Assembly (NCBI RefSeq): GCF_035982055.1
Contig: NZ_CP108427.1
Span: 6,261,001-6,325,000, forward strand
Source: Streptomyces sp. NBC_01288
GTDB taxonomy: Bacteria > Actinomycetota > Actinomycetes > Streptomycetales > Streptomycetaceae
Direction: 5' to 3'
Length of the DNA stretch: 64,000 nt
In this document: positions 53,800-63,310 of the stretch, piece by piece
Layout of the letters: each line of letters starts with the position of its first letter
Numbering within the stretch: position 1 is the stretch's first letter
Notes under the pieces: model-generated
The model's database searches: none
What the model saw: the letters and a program-made list of their open reading frames with translations, nothing else
What the model was told of the DNA's origin: nothing
Position numbers and translations under genes: made by a program

Positions 53800-53840
53800 T
53801 TGTGGCTGGTCGCGCAGTTCCCCGCGCCCCTACGGGGTTG
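53800..53840. repeat. Second Streptomyces REP-like element, overlapping MFS gene end
   Basis: The tggctggtcgcgcagttc / cccgcgcccctacggggttg unit matches, by recall, a very common Streptomyces intergenic repeat with an internal hairpin (cccc...gggg). It supplies the last codons and TAG stop of the MFS gene at 53830-53832. Confidence 0.7.
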
Positions 53841-55026
53841 TCCTGCCCTGAAATCCGGCCAGCAGGGCGCTTGCCGCTGCCGCAACTGGCAGCCAGAATG
53901 CCGCCGTTGGTGAGGCATGGTCCGTTGTCCAGCCCGCTGCCGCCGAGCCGCAGGCGATTCCCAGCAGCAAGCCCGTCACCGCCAGGCTCATGCCTTCGTT
54001 CAACCTGCCCTCAGGTGTGCGGTGTTGGAGCAAGGTCATTGCGGTGATCATCGCGGGGGCCGTTGCCATGCCAGCCGCCGGCAAGGCGATTGCCAGTGCT
54101 GGGAGGGAGTTGAAGGTGTGGGCCGCCAGTAGGGGCAAGAGCATCAGGGTCGTCATCGCCAACAGGCACCACCGCAGGCGGTGTTCCGGTGGGCCCGTCG
54201 GATTCAGCGTGCCGTAGATCAGGCCCGCCGCGCAGGAGCCCGCCGCCTGGAGGGCCAGTACCGCGCCGCCCGCCGTGCGGTGGCCTGCCGCGTCCGCGTA
54301 GGCGAGTGTCGCGACCTCCATCGCGCCGAACACCGCACCGGTTGCGATGAAGCCGGCGATCAGGGGTGGGATGCCCGGTGTGCGGAGAGGTGAACTGCCC
54401 TTTGGGGTTGCACTTGGTGGGGGTTCCGTGGCGCGCTGGGCCGTGAAGATCAGGATGCCCGTCACGAGCAGGACCGCCCCCGCCAGCGTGCCCGCCTCCG
54501 GGAAGAACGTGCCGCACAGGAAGGCCGCCAGGGCCGGGCCCAGCATGAAGCACAGCTCGTCGGCCGCCTGCTCGAAGGAGTTGGCCGTGTGGAGGGCGTC
54601 GGGGTCGTCGGCCAGGAGGTGGGCCCAGCGGGCTCGGGACATGCCGCCGGTGTTGGGGGTTGTCGCGGTGGCCGCGTAGGCCGCGAACAGGGTCCAGTCG
54701 GGGGCGTCGTAGTGGACGCAGAGGAGGAGGGAGAGGGAGCCCAGTGCCGCAACTGCCGTCGCTGGTACGGCCGTTCGGGACTGGCCGTGTCTGTCGGTGA
54801 GTCGGGCGATCCAGGGGGCGGTCACCGCGGTCGCCGCCAAGCCCGTTGCCGTCACCGCGCCGGCCAGGGCGTATGAGCCCCGGGTGCCGGCGATCATCAC
54901 GACCGCGCTCACGCTGAACATGCCTGCGGGGAGGCGGGCGATGAGGTTGCCGGCGGTGAAGGCTCGGGCGCCGGGGATGGTGAACAGGCGGCGGTAGGTG
55001 GGCTGTTGGGGTGTAGGGCGTGGCAT
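53830..55026 (-). CDS. MFS transporter
   Basis: Encodes 398 residues with about twelve membrane helices. The motif between helices 2 and 3 reads RLTDRHGQSRTAVP, a match to the MFS loop motif A. It resembles efflux-type MFS proteins of actinobacteria, and the substrate is unknown. ATG 55026 gives a normal start. It is divergent from a LysR-type gene with 83 bp between, a common regulator-exporter pair. Its 3' end runs into a REP-like element. Confidence 0.87.
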   Translation of the reverse strand: MPRPTPQQPTYRRLFTIPGARAFTAGNLIARLPAGMFSVSAVVMIAGTRGSYALAGAVTATGLAATAVTAPWIARLTDRHGQSRTAVPATAVAALGSLSLLLCVHYDAPDWTLFAAYAATATTPNTGGMSRARWAHLLADDPDALHTANSFEQAADELCFMLGPALAAFLCGTFFPEAGTLAGAVLLVTGILIFTAQRATEPPPSATPKGSSPLRTPGIPPLIAGFIATGAVFGAMEVATLAYADAAGHRTAGGAVLALQAAGSCAAGLIYGTLNPTGPPEHRLRWCLLAMTTLMLLPLLAAHTFNSLPALAIALPAAGMATAPAMITAMTLLQHRTPEGRLNEGMSLAVTGLLLGIACGSAAAGWTTDHASPTAAFWLPVAAAASALLAGFQGRTTP

Positions 55027-55109
55027 GGGGCAAGCGTCGTTCGAAGTGGATCACCGGGTCCAACACCTGGTCCGGGTCGATTCACGCACCTGCGTTGTAG
55101 GTTCGCCGG

Positions 55110-56081
55110 ATGTCTGCCCACCTGGACCCCCGACTCCTCCGTGCCTTTCTCGTCGTAGCCGAGGAACTGCACTTCACCCGTGCCGCCGCCCGTCTGTATG
55201 TCGCCCAGCAGGCGCTCAGTCGTGATGTGCGGCGGCTGGAGCGGGAGTTGGGGGTCGAGTTGTTCGTGCGGACCACTCGGCAGGTGGCCCTGACGGTGGA
55301 CGGTGAGCGGCTGGTGCCGTATGCGCGGCGGGCGCTCGGGGCGCAGGAGGAGTTGCTTGCCGCGTTTCGGGAGGCCGGGGCCCGGCCGCTGCTCGTCGAT
55401 CTGAACTCGCCGGGTCTCCTCACCGGGCGCCGCGTGCTGCACCGGGCCCGTGAACTCGCCCCGGAGCAGGAGCTGATGGCCCGCTATGAGAGTGGACTGA
55501 CGGGCGCGGCAAGGGAGTTGACGGCTGGGCGGCTCGATGTGTCGTTCGGGCGGTTCGCCGGGCTGGAGCCGGGGTTGCGGGCCGGGCTCGATCATCAGCT
55601 CGTGCGGTACGAGCCGATGGCGGTGCTGCTGCCCGAGGGGCATCGGCTGGCGTCCCTCGACGCGGTGCCGGTGGACGCGCTCGCGGGGGAGGCCGTGTAC
55701 GCCGGGGCCGGGAATCCTCGTACCCCGGAGTGGACGGATCTCGCGCGTCGATTGTTCGAGGGGCGTGACATCGAGGTTGCCGCGCCCGCACCCATGGCCG
55801 TAGGCGAAGAGGAGTTCGAACGGGTCATGGCCAAGACGGGGACCCCGATTCTCGCCGTGGTGGATTTTCCGGCCATGCCCCGGACGGTGCTGCGACCACT
55901 GGTGAACCCGGTGCCGTTGTCCGTGGTGTCGCTCGTGTGGCGAAAGGGGCTGGTGCACCCCGGATTCGATGCGCTTCGACGTGCTGCGGTGGAGATCGGC
56001 AACGCCGAAGGATGGCTGCGGCGGCCGGTTAGTGGATGGATTCCAGCCATCGACGTGGACATGCTAAAAAGGAGAAAATGA
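55110..56081 (+). CDS. LysR-family transcriptional regulator
   Basis: Encodes 323 residues. The winged helix begins LDPRLLRAFLVVAEELHFTRAAARLYVAQQALSRDVRRLE, the standard LysR N-terminus. An effector domain follows (about 90-300) with VLLPEGHRLAS. It probably controls the divergent MFS gene. ATG 55110 lies 6 nt after TAGGTT, a leaderless arrangement. The 3' end carries A-rich codons (aaaaggagaaaatga), unusual for this genome. Confidence 0.92.
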   Translation: MSAHLDPRLLRAFLVVAEELHFTRAAARLYVAQQALSRDVRRLERELGVELFVRTTRQVALTVDGERLVPYARRALGAQEELLAAFREAGARPLLVDLNSPGLLTGRRVLHRARELAPEQELMARYESGLTGAARELTAGRLDVSFGRFAGLEPGLRAGLDHQLVRYEPMAVLLPEGHRLASLDAVPVDALAGEAVYAGAGNPRTPEWTDLARRLFEGRDIEVAAPAPMAVGEEEFERVMAKTGTPILAVVDFPAMPRTVLRPLVNPVPLSVVSLVWRKGLVHPGFDALRRAAVEIGNAEGWLRRPVSGWIPAIDVDMLKRRK

Positions 56082-56233
56082 CGCATCCCGGCACATGGAG
56101 TGCTCCCGTGCGCTACCTTCAGGGCCTGAGCACGGTGTGGTAAGGGGGGCGCGAGGACCGGGTGGGGGCCCGGTTCGGCGGCGTGTGCTCAGGGTCGTTT
56201 GCGCACCCGGAACAGTCCCGTGGGGGGATGTGC

Positions 56234-57397
56234 GTGCGCATGGAAAAGTGGCGAGAAGACGCCCAACCGGAATGGCCCCAAGCCGCATCCGCGACCAGAG
56301 ACGTACCGGTCATAGGCGGAGAGGCCGAGGAGGCGTTCCCGGACACCGAAGTGACCGGAGCGGTCGGAGGAACCAGGGGAACCAGAGGACCAGAAATCCT
56401 GGAAGGCGGACGGCATGCCGCCAAGGTCGGTCGAAATATCGGCACGGACGGTCGGCATGGCGGCGCGGATGGTCGTCATGCGGGCAAGGACAGCCGTCGT
56501 ACGGCCAAGGACGGTCGTCGTATACGGACCGGGTGGCCCGAGCCGCCCGCCGGCAAGGACGTGTCCGCCATCGGTGCGGGAATCCTCGCCGATCCCTGGG
56601 GCGCGGCACCGGAGACGGGGACCGGGTCCGGGTCCGGGTCCGGGTCCGAAGGGGGAGCGGCCGATCCCGACGAGGTGACCGTCCAGCTCGACGGGCCCGC
56701 CCAGCACGCGGCGGCCGGGGGCAAGAGCGGCACCGGCACCGGTAACGACGGGTCAGACCGGCCCGTCTTCGTCGACGAGTCCGGCCGTCGTAGCCGTAGG
56801 TACCGGCGGTTCGGTATGGCCGTCGGTATCGCGTGCGCGGTGTACGCCGTCGTCATCGTCATCACGTTGCTGTCCGGCAGTTCGGACGCGCCGTGGTTGC
56901 CGGTGCCGGGGCAGAAGGACGACGCGCCCGCGGGCAAGGTCGACACCTCGCCGTCGCCCGGCCGGTCGGGGCAACCGTCCGGCGGCAGCGACAGCGTGGC
57001 GCCGGGGAACATCCCGACGGCGAGCGACGGTACGACACCGTCGCCGGGCGCGAGCGTGAGCGGCACGGCCGGCGCGTCCGCGAAGCCCGGGGCCAAGACC
57101 AGCGCGTCCGCGTCGCCCGGGGCGTCCGCGAGCAAGAGCGCCTCGGCGCCGACGAGTGGCGGTGCGAGCAACAACCCGGTCGTACAGCCCTCGCGGTCGT
57201 CGACCGCGCCGTCGTCCGACCCGTCCCCGTCCGCCAGCGTGAGCACGCCGGTCGATCCGACACCGACCCCGAGCGCCACGACGGGCACCGGCACGGTGGC
57301 CGACGCGCCGAGCACCCCGTCGCCCGTGGCGCAGGGGCCGGCCGCGCCTTCGGAACCGGCGCCGGCCCCGTCCAAGACCCCGGAGCACATCCTCTGA
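56234..57397 (+). CDS. matA: MatA-like membrane-anchored protein of the mat operon
   Basis: Encodes about 387 residues. A long charged cytoplasmic part (about 1-190) contains GRHGGADGRHAGKDSRR-like repeats. One membrane helix (FGMAVGIACAVYAVVIVITL) follows, then an outer Ser/Pro/Thr/Ala-rich stalk of about 165 residues. No catalytic motif is visible. GTG 56234 has ggggg 6 nt upstream; ATGs at 56228 and 56240 are alternatives. It overlaps the next start (TGATG). From memory, MatA/MatB of S. coelicolor and S. lividans are needed for pellet formation and poly-N-acetylglucosamine production. The name rests on this context and is less certain for this gene than for the next. Confidence 0.75.
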   Translation: MRMEKWREDAQPEWPQAASATRDVPVIGGEAEEAFPDTEVTGAVGGTRGTRGPEILEGGRHAAKVGRNIGTDGRHGGADGRHAGKDSRRTAKDGRRIRTGWPEPPAGKDVSAIGAGILADPWGAAPETGTGSGSGSGSEGGAADPDEVTVQLDGPAQHAAAGGKSGTGTGNDGSDRPVFVDESGRRSRRYRRFGMAVGIACAVYAVVIVITLLSGSSDAPWLPVPGQKDDAPAGKVDTSPSPGRSGQPSGGSDSVAPGNIPTASDGTTPSPGASVSGTAGASAKPGAKTSASASPGASASKSASAPTSGGASNNPVVQPSRSSTAPSSDPSPSASVSTPVDPTPTPSATTGTGTVADAPSTPSPVAQGPAAPSEPAPAPSKTPEHIL

Positions 57398-59865
57398 TGG
57401 CATCGCACAACCGCCGCCCCAGGCCCGCGAATCCGGCCCCGGGCGGGCGCCATGGCACAACTCCGTCCGGTCGGGGGGAAGTTGGGGTCGGCTCTGGGGC
57501 AGGGTCCGGAGCCGGCTCCGGAGGTGAGCCCGGATTCGGATCAGCTTCCGAGTCCGGAATCGGGCCTGGAGCCGGCTTCGGAGCCGAACCGGGGTCCGTG
57601 GCGGCACCCGTGTCCGGAAGCCGGCCACCGGCGCCCGGAGACCCGCAGCGCGCCGCGCACTCCTCAGTGCCCCGCGCCCCGCATCGCGCCGCCTCGCGCG
57701 CCCCGCGCGTGCTCCGGCGCCGCCGGCTGTCCATGCGGTTCCTGCTGCCGATGCTGCTCCTCGTCGCCCTGCTCGCGATGCTGATGCTGCGCGGCTATGT
57801 GCACAGCGAGATCCTCGCCGACCACCGCATCCGCCCCGAGGCGGCGACCGACAAGGTGCCGGACAAGATCCTCGACGGCGGCCCGGTCATCGACACTCGC
57901 AGCGGCCGTACGACCAGCCTGGACGTGCCGGACCACGACATCGTGCTGACCTTCGACGACGGCCCCGACCCGACCTGGACGCCCAAGGTCCTGGACGTGC
58001 TCAAGAAGCACCACGCGCACGCCGTCTTCTTCGTCACCGGCACGATGACCTCGCGCTACCCGGAGCTGGTCAAACGCATCGTGGCGGAGGGCAACGAGGT
58101 CGGCGTGCACACCTTCAGCCACCCCGACCTCTCCTTCCAGTCGAAGAAGCGCATCGACTGGGAGCTGTCCCAGACCCAGTTGGCGATCACCGGCGCGGCG
58201 GGCATCCGTACCTCGCTCTTCCGCCCGCCGTACTCGTCGTCCGCCGACGCGATGGACAACCTGTCCTGGCCGGTGACCGAGTACATCGGCACCCGCGGCT
58301 ACATCACGGTCGTCAACAACACGGACAGCGAGGACTGGCAGAAGCCCGGCGTCGCGAAGATCATCAGCAACGCGACCCCGCGCGGCGGCAAGGGCGCGAT
58401 CGTCCTGATGCACGACTCGGGCGGCGACCGCCACGAGACCGTGCAGGCGCTGGACAAGTTCCTGCCGGAGATGCAGGCCAAGGGCTACAGGTTCGACAAC
58501 CTCACCCAGGCACTCGGCGCGCGCAGCGCGCTCACCCCGGTGACCGGCGTCAACCTGTGGAAGGGCAAGGCGTGGATCTTCCTGGTCCAGGCCGCGGACG
58601 ACATCACGGGCGTCCTGGTGGTGGGCCTGGCGATCACCGGCTCGCTCGTCATCGCCCGCTTCGCGCTGATGCTCCTGCTCTCCGGCATCCACGCCCGCCG
58701 GGTGCGCCGCAAGGACTTCGCCTGGGGCCCACCGGTCACCGAACCGGTCACGGTCCTCGTCCCGGCGTACAACGAGGCCAAGTGCATTGAGAACACGGTC
58801 CGTTCACTCATGGCGAGCGAGCATCCCGTCGAGGTGATCGTCATCGACGACGGCTCGGCCGACGGTACGGCGAGAATCGTGGAGGCGCTGTTCCTGCCCA
58901 ACGTGCGCGTCGTGCGCCAGGTCAACGCGGGCAAACCGGCCGCCCTCAACCGCGGTCTGGCGAACGCCAGTCACGACCTCATCGTCATGATGGACGGCGA
59001 CACGGTCTTCGAACCCGCCACCGTAAGGGAGTTGGTCCAGCCCTTCGGCGACCCGCGCGTCGGCGCCGTCGCGGGCAACGCCAAGGTCGGCAACCGGGAT
59101 TCCCTGATCGGGGCCTGGCAGCACATCGAGTACGTGATGGGCTTCAACCTCGACCGCCGTATGTACGACGTCCTCCGCTGCATGCCGACGATCCCGGGCG
59201 CCGTGGGGGCCTTCAGGAGAAGCGCGCTGGAGCGGGTCGGCGGCATGAGCGACGACACCCTCGCCGAGGACACCGACATCACGATGGCGATGCACCGCGA
59301 CGGCTGGCGCGTCGTCTACGCCGAGAAGGCCCGGGCCTGGACGGAAGCCCCGGAGACGGTCCAGCAGTTGTGGTCCCAGCGCTACCGCTGGTCCTACGGC
59401 ACGATGCAGGCGATCTGGAAGCACAGGGGCGCGCTCCTGGACCGGGGCCCGTCCGGCCGCTTCGGCCGCGTGGGCCTCCCCCTGGTGGCTCTCTTCATGG
59501 TCATCGCCCCCATCCTGGCCCCGCTGATCGACGTGTTCCTGCTCTACGGCCTGGTGTTCGGCCCGACGGAGAAGACGTTCCTGGCCTGGCTGGGCGTGCT
59601 GGCGATCCAGGCGTTCTGCGCGGCCTACGCCTTCCGCCTCGACCGCGAACGCATGACCCACCTCGTCTCCCTGCCCCTGCAACAGATCCTCTACCGCCAA
59701 CTCATGTACGTCGTCCTGCTCCAGTCCTGGATCACCGCGCTCACCGGAGGCCGCCTGCGCTGGCAGAAGCTGCGGCGGACGGGGGTTGTGGGGACGCCGG
59801 GGGGTGCGGTGCCGGGGGCGCGCAGCGGCAGCGGCAGCGGTAGTGACCGGAGGACTGTGGCATGA
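57397..59865 (+). CDS. matB: MatB-like bifunctional polysaccharide deacetylase / GT2 synthase
   Basis: Encodes 822 residues. After a low-complexity N-terminus and a membrane helix (about 108-130) comes a NodB/CE4 deacetylase with TFDDGPD near residue 186, the metal-binding HTFSH near 238, and RPPYSSS. After another membrane helix follows a processive GT2 domain with DDGSADG, MMDGDT near 532, EDTD near 625 and QRYRW near 660, then C-terminal helices. The domains suit synthesis and partial deacetylation of beta-linked N-acetylglucosamine polymer at the membrane. It is coupled to matA and to the next acyltransferase gene, whose ATG overlaps its stop by 4 nt. Confidence 0.93.
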   Translation: MASHNRRPRPANPAPGGRHGTTPSGRGEVGVGSGAGSGAGSGGEPGFGSASESGIGPGAGFGAEPGSVAAPVSGSRPPAPGDPQRAAHSSVPRAPHRAASRAPRVLRRRRLSMRFLLPMLLLVALLAMLMLRGYVHSEILADHRIRPEAATDKVPDKILDGGPVIDTRSGRTTSLDVPDHDIVLTFDDGPDPTWTPKVLDVLKKHHAHAVFFVTGTMTSRYPELVKRIVAEGNEVGVHTFSHPDLSFQSKKRIDWELSQTQLAITGAAGIRTSLFRPPYSSSADAMDNLSWPVTEYIGTRGYITVVNNTDSEDWQKPGVAKIISNATPRGGKGAIVLMHDSGGDRHETVQALDKFLPEMQAKGYRFDNLTQALGARSALTPVTGVNLWKGKAWIFLVQAADDITGVLVVGLAITGSLVIARFALMLLLSGIHARRVRRKDFAWGPPVTEPVTVLVPAYNEAKCIENTVRSLMASEHPVEVIVIDDGSADGTARIVEALFLPNVRVVRQVNAGKPAALNRGLANASHDLIVMMDGDTVFEPATVRELVQPFGDPRVGAVAGNAKVGNRDSLIGAWQHIEYVMGFNLDRRMYDVLRCMPTIPGAVGAFRRSALERVGGMSDDTLAEDTDITMAMHRDGWRVVYAEKARAWTEAPETVQQLWSQRYRWSYGTMQAIWKHRGALLDRGPSGRFGRVGLPLVALFMVIAPILAPLIDVFLLYGLVFGPTEKTFLAWLGVLAIQAFCAAYAFRLDRERMTHLVSLPLQQILYRQLMYVVLLQSWITALTGGRLRWQKLRRTGVVGTPGGAVPGARSGSGSGSDRRTVA

Positions 59866-61145
59866 CGCACGGATACACGGCGGGTACGGGCACGAACCCG
59901 GATCCGGAATCGACGCCGGCGTACGGGATACCCCAACAGCGCCAGCATGAACGGGAGTTGGCACCGGAGTCGAAGAAGGCGAAGGGGGCTGGGGGCGGCG
60001 GTCGGGACCGCTACCTCGACCTCCTCCGCTCGATCGCTCTCGTCCGGGTCGTCATCTACCACCTCTTCGGCTGGGCGTGGCTGTCGGTCCTGTTCCCTTC
60101 CATGGGCGTGATGTTCGCGCTGGCGGGTTCGCTGATGGCCCGCTCCCTGAACCGTCCCGCGCTGGGTGTGATCAGGGGTCGGCTACGGCGACTGCTGCCC
60201 CCGCTCTGGGCGTTCGGCGCGGTGGTGCTGGTGATGATGTTCGGGATGGGCTGGAACCCGCTCAAGGACCCTGACCTGGGCGGCAGTTGGGGTGTGCTGA
60301 AGCTCTTCGACTACCTCGTGCCGTTCGGTGCGCCGCCGTATCCCGAGCATCTGGGGTCGGAGTCGGGCCTGTTGGAGAGCACGTGGGCGGACCAGGCGGC
60401 GGGCCCGTTGTGGTACTTGCGGGCGTATCTGTGGTTCGTGATCGCGTCGCCGTTGCTGCTGTGGGCGTTCCGCAGGGTCCCCTGGGCGACGCTGCTGGCA
60501 CCTCTGGCGTTGACGGCGGTCGTAGGCACGGGCCTGGTGACCATCCCCGGCGAGACGGGCAACGCGGTCTCCGACTTCGCGGTGTACGGGGGCTGTTGGG
60601 TCCTGGGCTTCGCACACCACGAGGGCGTACTGAAGAAGGTCCCGCGCTACCTCGCGGTGTCGGGCGCGACCCTGATCATGGGCTTCGGGCTGTGGTGGGC
60701 GTCGGGTCATCTGGGCCCGGACGGCTGGGACTTGAACGACATCCCGCTCGCGCAGGCGGCCTGGTCCTTCGGCGTCGTGGTGATCCTGCTCCAGTACGCG
60801 CCGTCCTGGCAGACGTTGCCGGGGCGGTTGGCTCGCTGGGACAAGCTGGTGACGCTGTCCAACAACCGTGCCGTCACGATCTACTTGTGGCACAACCTCC
60901 TCATCATGGCCACGGTCCCGATGATCGACCAGCTGTACAACCTGCCGTTCATGGAGAGCGACGCGGCGACCGCCCTCCTCGACAAGACGGACACGTTCCT
61001 GATGTTCCTGCTGATCTGGCCGCTCATCGCGGTGGCGATCCTCGCGTTCGGGTGGATCGAGGACATCGCCGCCAAGCGGAGTCCGAGGTTGTGGCCCAAC
61101 GGGGTTGTGCGGGGGCGGAGTCGGCGGAAGGTGGCGTCTTCTTAG
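59862..61145 (+). CDS. Membrane acyltransferase (AT3/OafA-like)
   Basis: Encodes 427 residues with about ten membrane helices. The family start RYLDLLRSIALVRVVIYHLFGWAW contains the conserved R and the H of the AT3 active site. AT3 proteins move acetyl or succinyl groups across the membrane onto glycans. The overlap with matB (ATGA) implies that it modifies the MatB polymer. A cytoplasmic tail of 45 residues at the N-terminus is poorly conserved. The operon ends here, and no strong terminator is visible in the 280-bp gap that follows. Confidence 0.9.
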   Translation: MTHGYTAGTGTNPDPESTPAYGIPQQRQHERELAPESKKAKGAGGGGRDRYLDLLRSIALVRVVIYHLFGWAWLSVLFPSMGVMFALAGSLMARSLNRPALGVIRGRLRRLLPPLWAFGAVVLVMMFGMGWNPLKDPDLGGSWGVLKLFDYLVPFGAPPYPEHLGSESGLLESTWADQAAGPLWYLRAYLWFVIASPLLLWAFRRVPWATLLAPLALTAVVGTGLVTIPGETGNAVSDFAVYGGCWVLGFAHHEGVLKKVPRYLAVSGATLIMGFGLWWASGHLGPDGWDLNDIPLAQAAWSFGVVVILLQYAPSWQTLPGRLARWDKLVTLSNNRAVTIYLWHNLLIMATVPMIDQLYNLPFMESDAATALLDKTDTFLMFLLIWPLIAVAILAFGWIEDIAAKRSPRLWPNGVVRGRSRRKVASS

Positions 61146-61427
61146 GCGGCGGGTGACGGAGACGGGGACGGAGAGAGCGACGGCGACCGGTCCGAACAGG
61201 TTCACCATCTGCTGCTGGAGAGCCATCACATCCGTCATCGTGTACAGGCCCCGGGCCGGGCAGATACGTGAGGCCGGTGACGCGGAAACGGGCAAGGGCT
61301 GCCGGCCGCGTCCTGGAAGCCGTACCTGTGCGGGTGCGTAGTTCACGGATGACTCGGGGGCGTACGGCTGGGGCGCTGAGGGGAGGGGTCTCGACCTCGA
61401 CGAGGGCTACGGTGGCTCCGACCTCCG

Positions 61428-61772
61428 ATGGTCTCCACTCCGTACGGTCTGTCGGTTCAGGAAGGTGCGACTTTGTCCACGCGAACGGGCTTTTCCCTTC
61501 AGGGGCGTCATAACCCGATGCAGTTCTTTCTCCGCTTCACCGCTCTGACGGTCGAGGTCGACGGCCAGGCCCAGAAGGGTGCGTGGAGCAGCCGCTTCGT
61601 ACCGCTGACTCCCGGCTCGCATCGGGTCGATGTCTATTTCCGCTACCTGTTCAAGACCCGCTGCTGCGAGGCCGGTGCGACCGTCGAGGTCCGCGATGGG
61701 CAGGTGGTCGAGCTGGAGTACCGGGCCCCGCAACTCATGACATCTGCTGGTCGGCTTACGGCCGTCCGCTGA
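61428..61772 (+). CDS. Small hypothetical protein, beta-rich
   Basis: Encodes up to 114 residues. The plausible core starts at ATG 61518 (MQFFLRFTALTVEVDGQAQ) and ends with VEVRDGQVVELEYRAPQL, an alternating pattern that suggests a small beta-sandwich. Two adjacent Cys (RCCEAG) are notable. I do not recognise a family. It converges on the DUF397 gene, 6 bp away. Confidence 0.6.
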   Translation: MVSTPYGLSVQEGATLSTRTGFSLQGRHNPMQFFLRFTALTVEVDGQAQKGAWSSRFVPLTPGSHRVDVYFRYLFKTRCCEAGATVEVRDGQVVELEYRAPQLMTSAGRLTAVR

Positions 61773-61778
61773 ACTGCC

Positions 61779-61967
61779 TTACGCGGAGCGCCGGTCGGCG
61801 GACTTGAGGGTGCGTATCAGGTGCCGTAGGCGGTCGGTTGTCGTCGTCAGGATGACTTCCGGGGTGTCGCTTTCGCGGAGATGGATCGTGTCGGGGGCCG
61901 AGGTGGCGACGTTGACGCAGTTGGACGCGTCGCCGCTGTAGGTGGACTTCTGCCAGTGCGTGGTCAT
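61779..61967 (-). CDS. DUF397 domain protein
   Basis: Encodes 62 residues: HWQKSTYSGDASNCVNVA followed by HLRESDTPEVILTTTTDRLRHLI, the usual DUF397 pattern. Such proteins are abundant in Streptomyces and typically pair with an XRE regulator, as here (12 bp downstream of it on the same strand). They are thought to act as small partners or antitoxin-like modulators. ATG 61967 is clear. Confidence 0.93.
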   Translation of the reverse strand: MTTHWQKSTYSGDASNCVNVATSAPDTIHLRESDTPEVILTTTTDRLRHLIRTLKSADRRSA

Positions 61968-61979
61968 GCTGTGTGCCCC

Positions 61980-62831
61980 TCAGAGGTCGTGCGTGATGCG
62001 GTGGATCAGATCGCGGGACGCTTCAGGAGCCAGGGCGTTCGCCTCCATGTGATCCACGACCGACCGGTACTTGCTCAACTGGGCCTCACCGTCCAGGAAT
62101 TCGCAGCCGTGGTGAGTGTCCAACTGCACGGTATCGAGTTGGGGCACCGCTCCCGCTACGTAGTCGATGCCCTGGCCGGTGCCGTGGAAGCTCTCCCTGC
62201 CGAAGGGGACGACCCGGACGGTGACTTGGGGCAGTTCGCTCATGCCGATGAGGTGCTTGAGTTGCGCGGCGGCGATGTCCCGGCCGCCATAACCCATCCT
62301 GAGTGCTGCCTCGTGGATGGTCGCCGTGTAGGGCGTGGGGTCGTTCCGGTGGAGGATGCCCTGCCGCTTGATGCGATGGGTGAGGCGGTGCTCGATCTCG
62401 TACTGCTGGAGCGGCGGGAAGACGCCACGGAAGAGCGCGCGAGCGTGGTCGGTGGTCTGGAGCAGGGCCGGGATGTGGATCACCATGGCCACGCGCAACT
62501 CGGCCGCGTAGTGCTCCAGTTCGGCCAGGTCGATCAACCCGGCCGGTAGGTGTTCTCGGTACTCGTCCCACCAGCCACGCATGCGTCCGCCGGTCATCTC
62601 CGCCAACGCCTCTACCAACGCGAGGTCCGCGCAGCTGTACGCACGGGCGAACGTACGGACCCGGTCGGCGCTCACGGCGTACCGGCCCGCTTCGATGCTG
62701 CTGATCTGCGCCTGCTTGACGCCGAGTTGTCCCGCGGCGGCGCTGGACGTCAGTCCCGCGTGCTCCCGCAGTTTGCGCAGCTCTGTGCCCAGGCGCTGCT
62801 GGCGCAAAGTGGGGATGGTGCTGGGCGGCAC
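61980..62831 (-). CDS. XRE-family regulator with Scr1/DUF5753-like domain
   Basis: Encodes 283 residues. The helix-turn-helix is LGTELRKLREHAGLTSSAAAGQLGVKQAQISSIEAGR (about 11-48). The remainder (about 100-283) matches the DUF5753/Scr1-like region that usually accompanies DUF397 proteins, with YTATIHEAALRMGYGG and FLDGEAQLSKYRSVVDHM. GTG 62831 has GAGAGAGAG close upstream; the open frame reaches 62900. It is divergent from the recombinase remnant, about 70 bp away. Confidence 0.92.
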   Translation of the reverse strand: MPPSTIPTLRQQRLGTELRKLREHAGLTSSAAAGQLGVKQAQISSIEAGRYAVSADRVRTFARAYSCADLALVEALAEMTGGRMRGWWDEYREHLPAGLIDLAELEHYAAELRVAMVIHIPALLQTTDHARALFRGVFPPLQQYEIEHRLTHRIKRQGILHRNDPTPYTATIHEAALRMGYGGRDIAAAQLKHLIGMSELPQVTVRVVPFGRESFHGTGQGIDYVAGAVPQLDTVQLDTHHGCEFLDGEAQLSKYRSVVDHMEANALAPEASRDLIHRITHDL

Positions 62832-62899
62832 GGGGCTCTCTCTCGTCGGACGCGCTCCCGTGGTCACCCACAAGAGGGAATTGTGAACTCTATTGGCCA

Positions 62900-63250
62900 A
62901 AGACGGCCCAACTTGCCGATGTTCAGGGCCGGTTGAAGATGATGAGGGAGGGCATGCGGGACGGGAAGGTCAGCCCGGAATCGTTCTTCGCGGTCGTGCC
63001 CGGTCTGGAGACCCAGGAGAGGCAGCTGGTCGCCAGTCTGAGCAAGGCCCGGCGAGTCCAGGTGGACCGGGACCAGCGGGGCAAGAGCCCCGACAAGGTA
63101 CGTGCCGAGTGGGAGGCCGCCACCATCCCCGGCAAACGCGCCATCCTGGGCCAGTACTTGCAGGCCGCCATGGTGCACCCGGCACGGCCCAAGGGACGCG
63201 GGTTCGACCACGAGGCCTACGCGCCGGTGTGGAAGCCCCTGCCGCAGTAA
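62900..63250 (+). pseudogene. C-terminal remnant of a large serine recombinase
   Basis: In one frame the sequence reads QLADVQGRLKMMREGMRD, then a coiled region, and ends with EWEAATIPGKRAILGQYL, VHPARPKGRGFDHEAY and VWKPLPQ. This matches, by recall, the C-terminus of zinc-ribbon/coiled-coil large serine integrases. The catalytic resolvase domain and most of the protein are missing, and the only starts are internal (TTG 62933, ATG 62939). The homology appears to begin near 62900, right after the XRE gene start. It is probably a scar of an integrated element. Confidence 0.7.
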
Positions 63251-63310
63251 CGGGGTCTTCGGACTTGAGCGGTGTGGGTCCTTGCCGGTGCCCCTGGAGG
63301 GGACCCTCCC

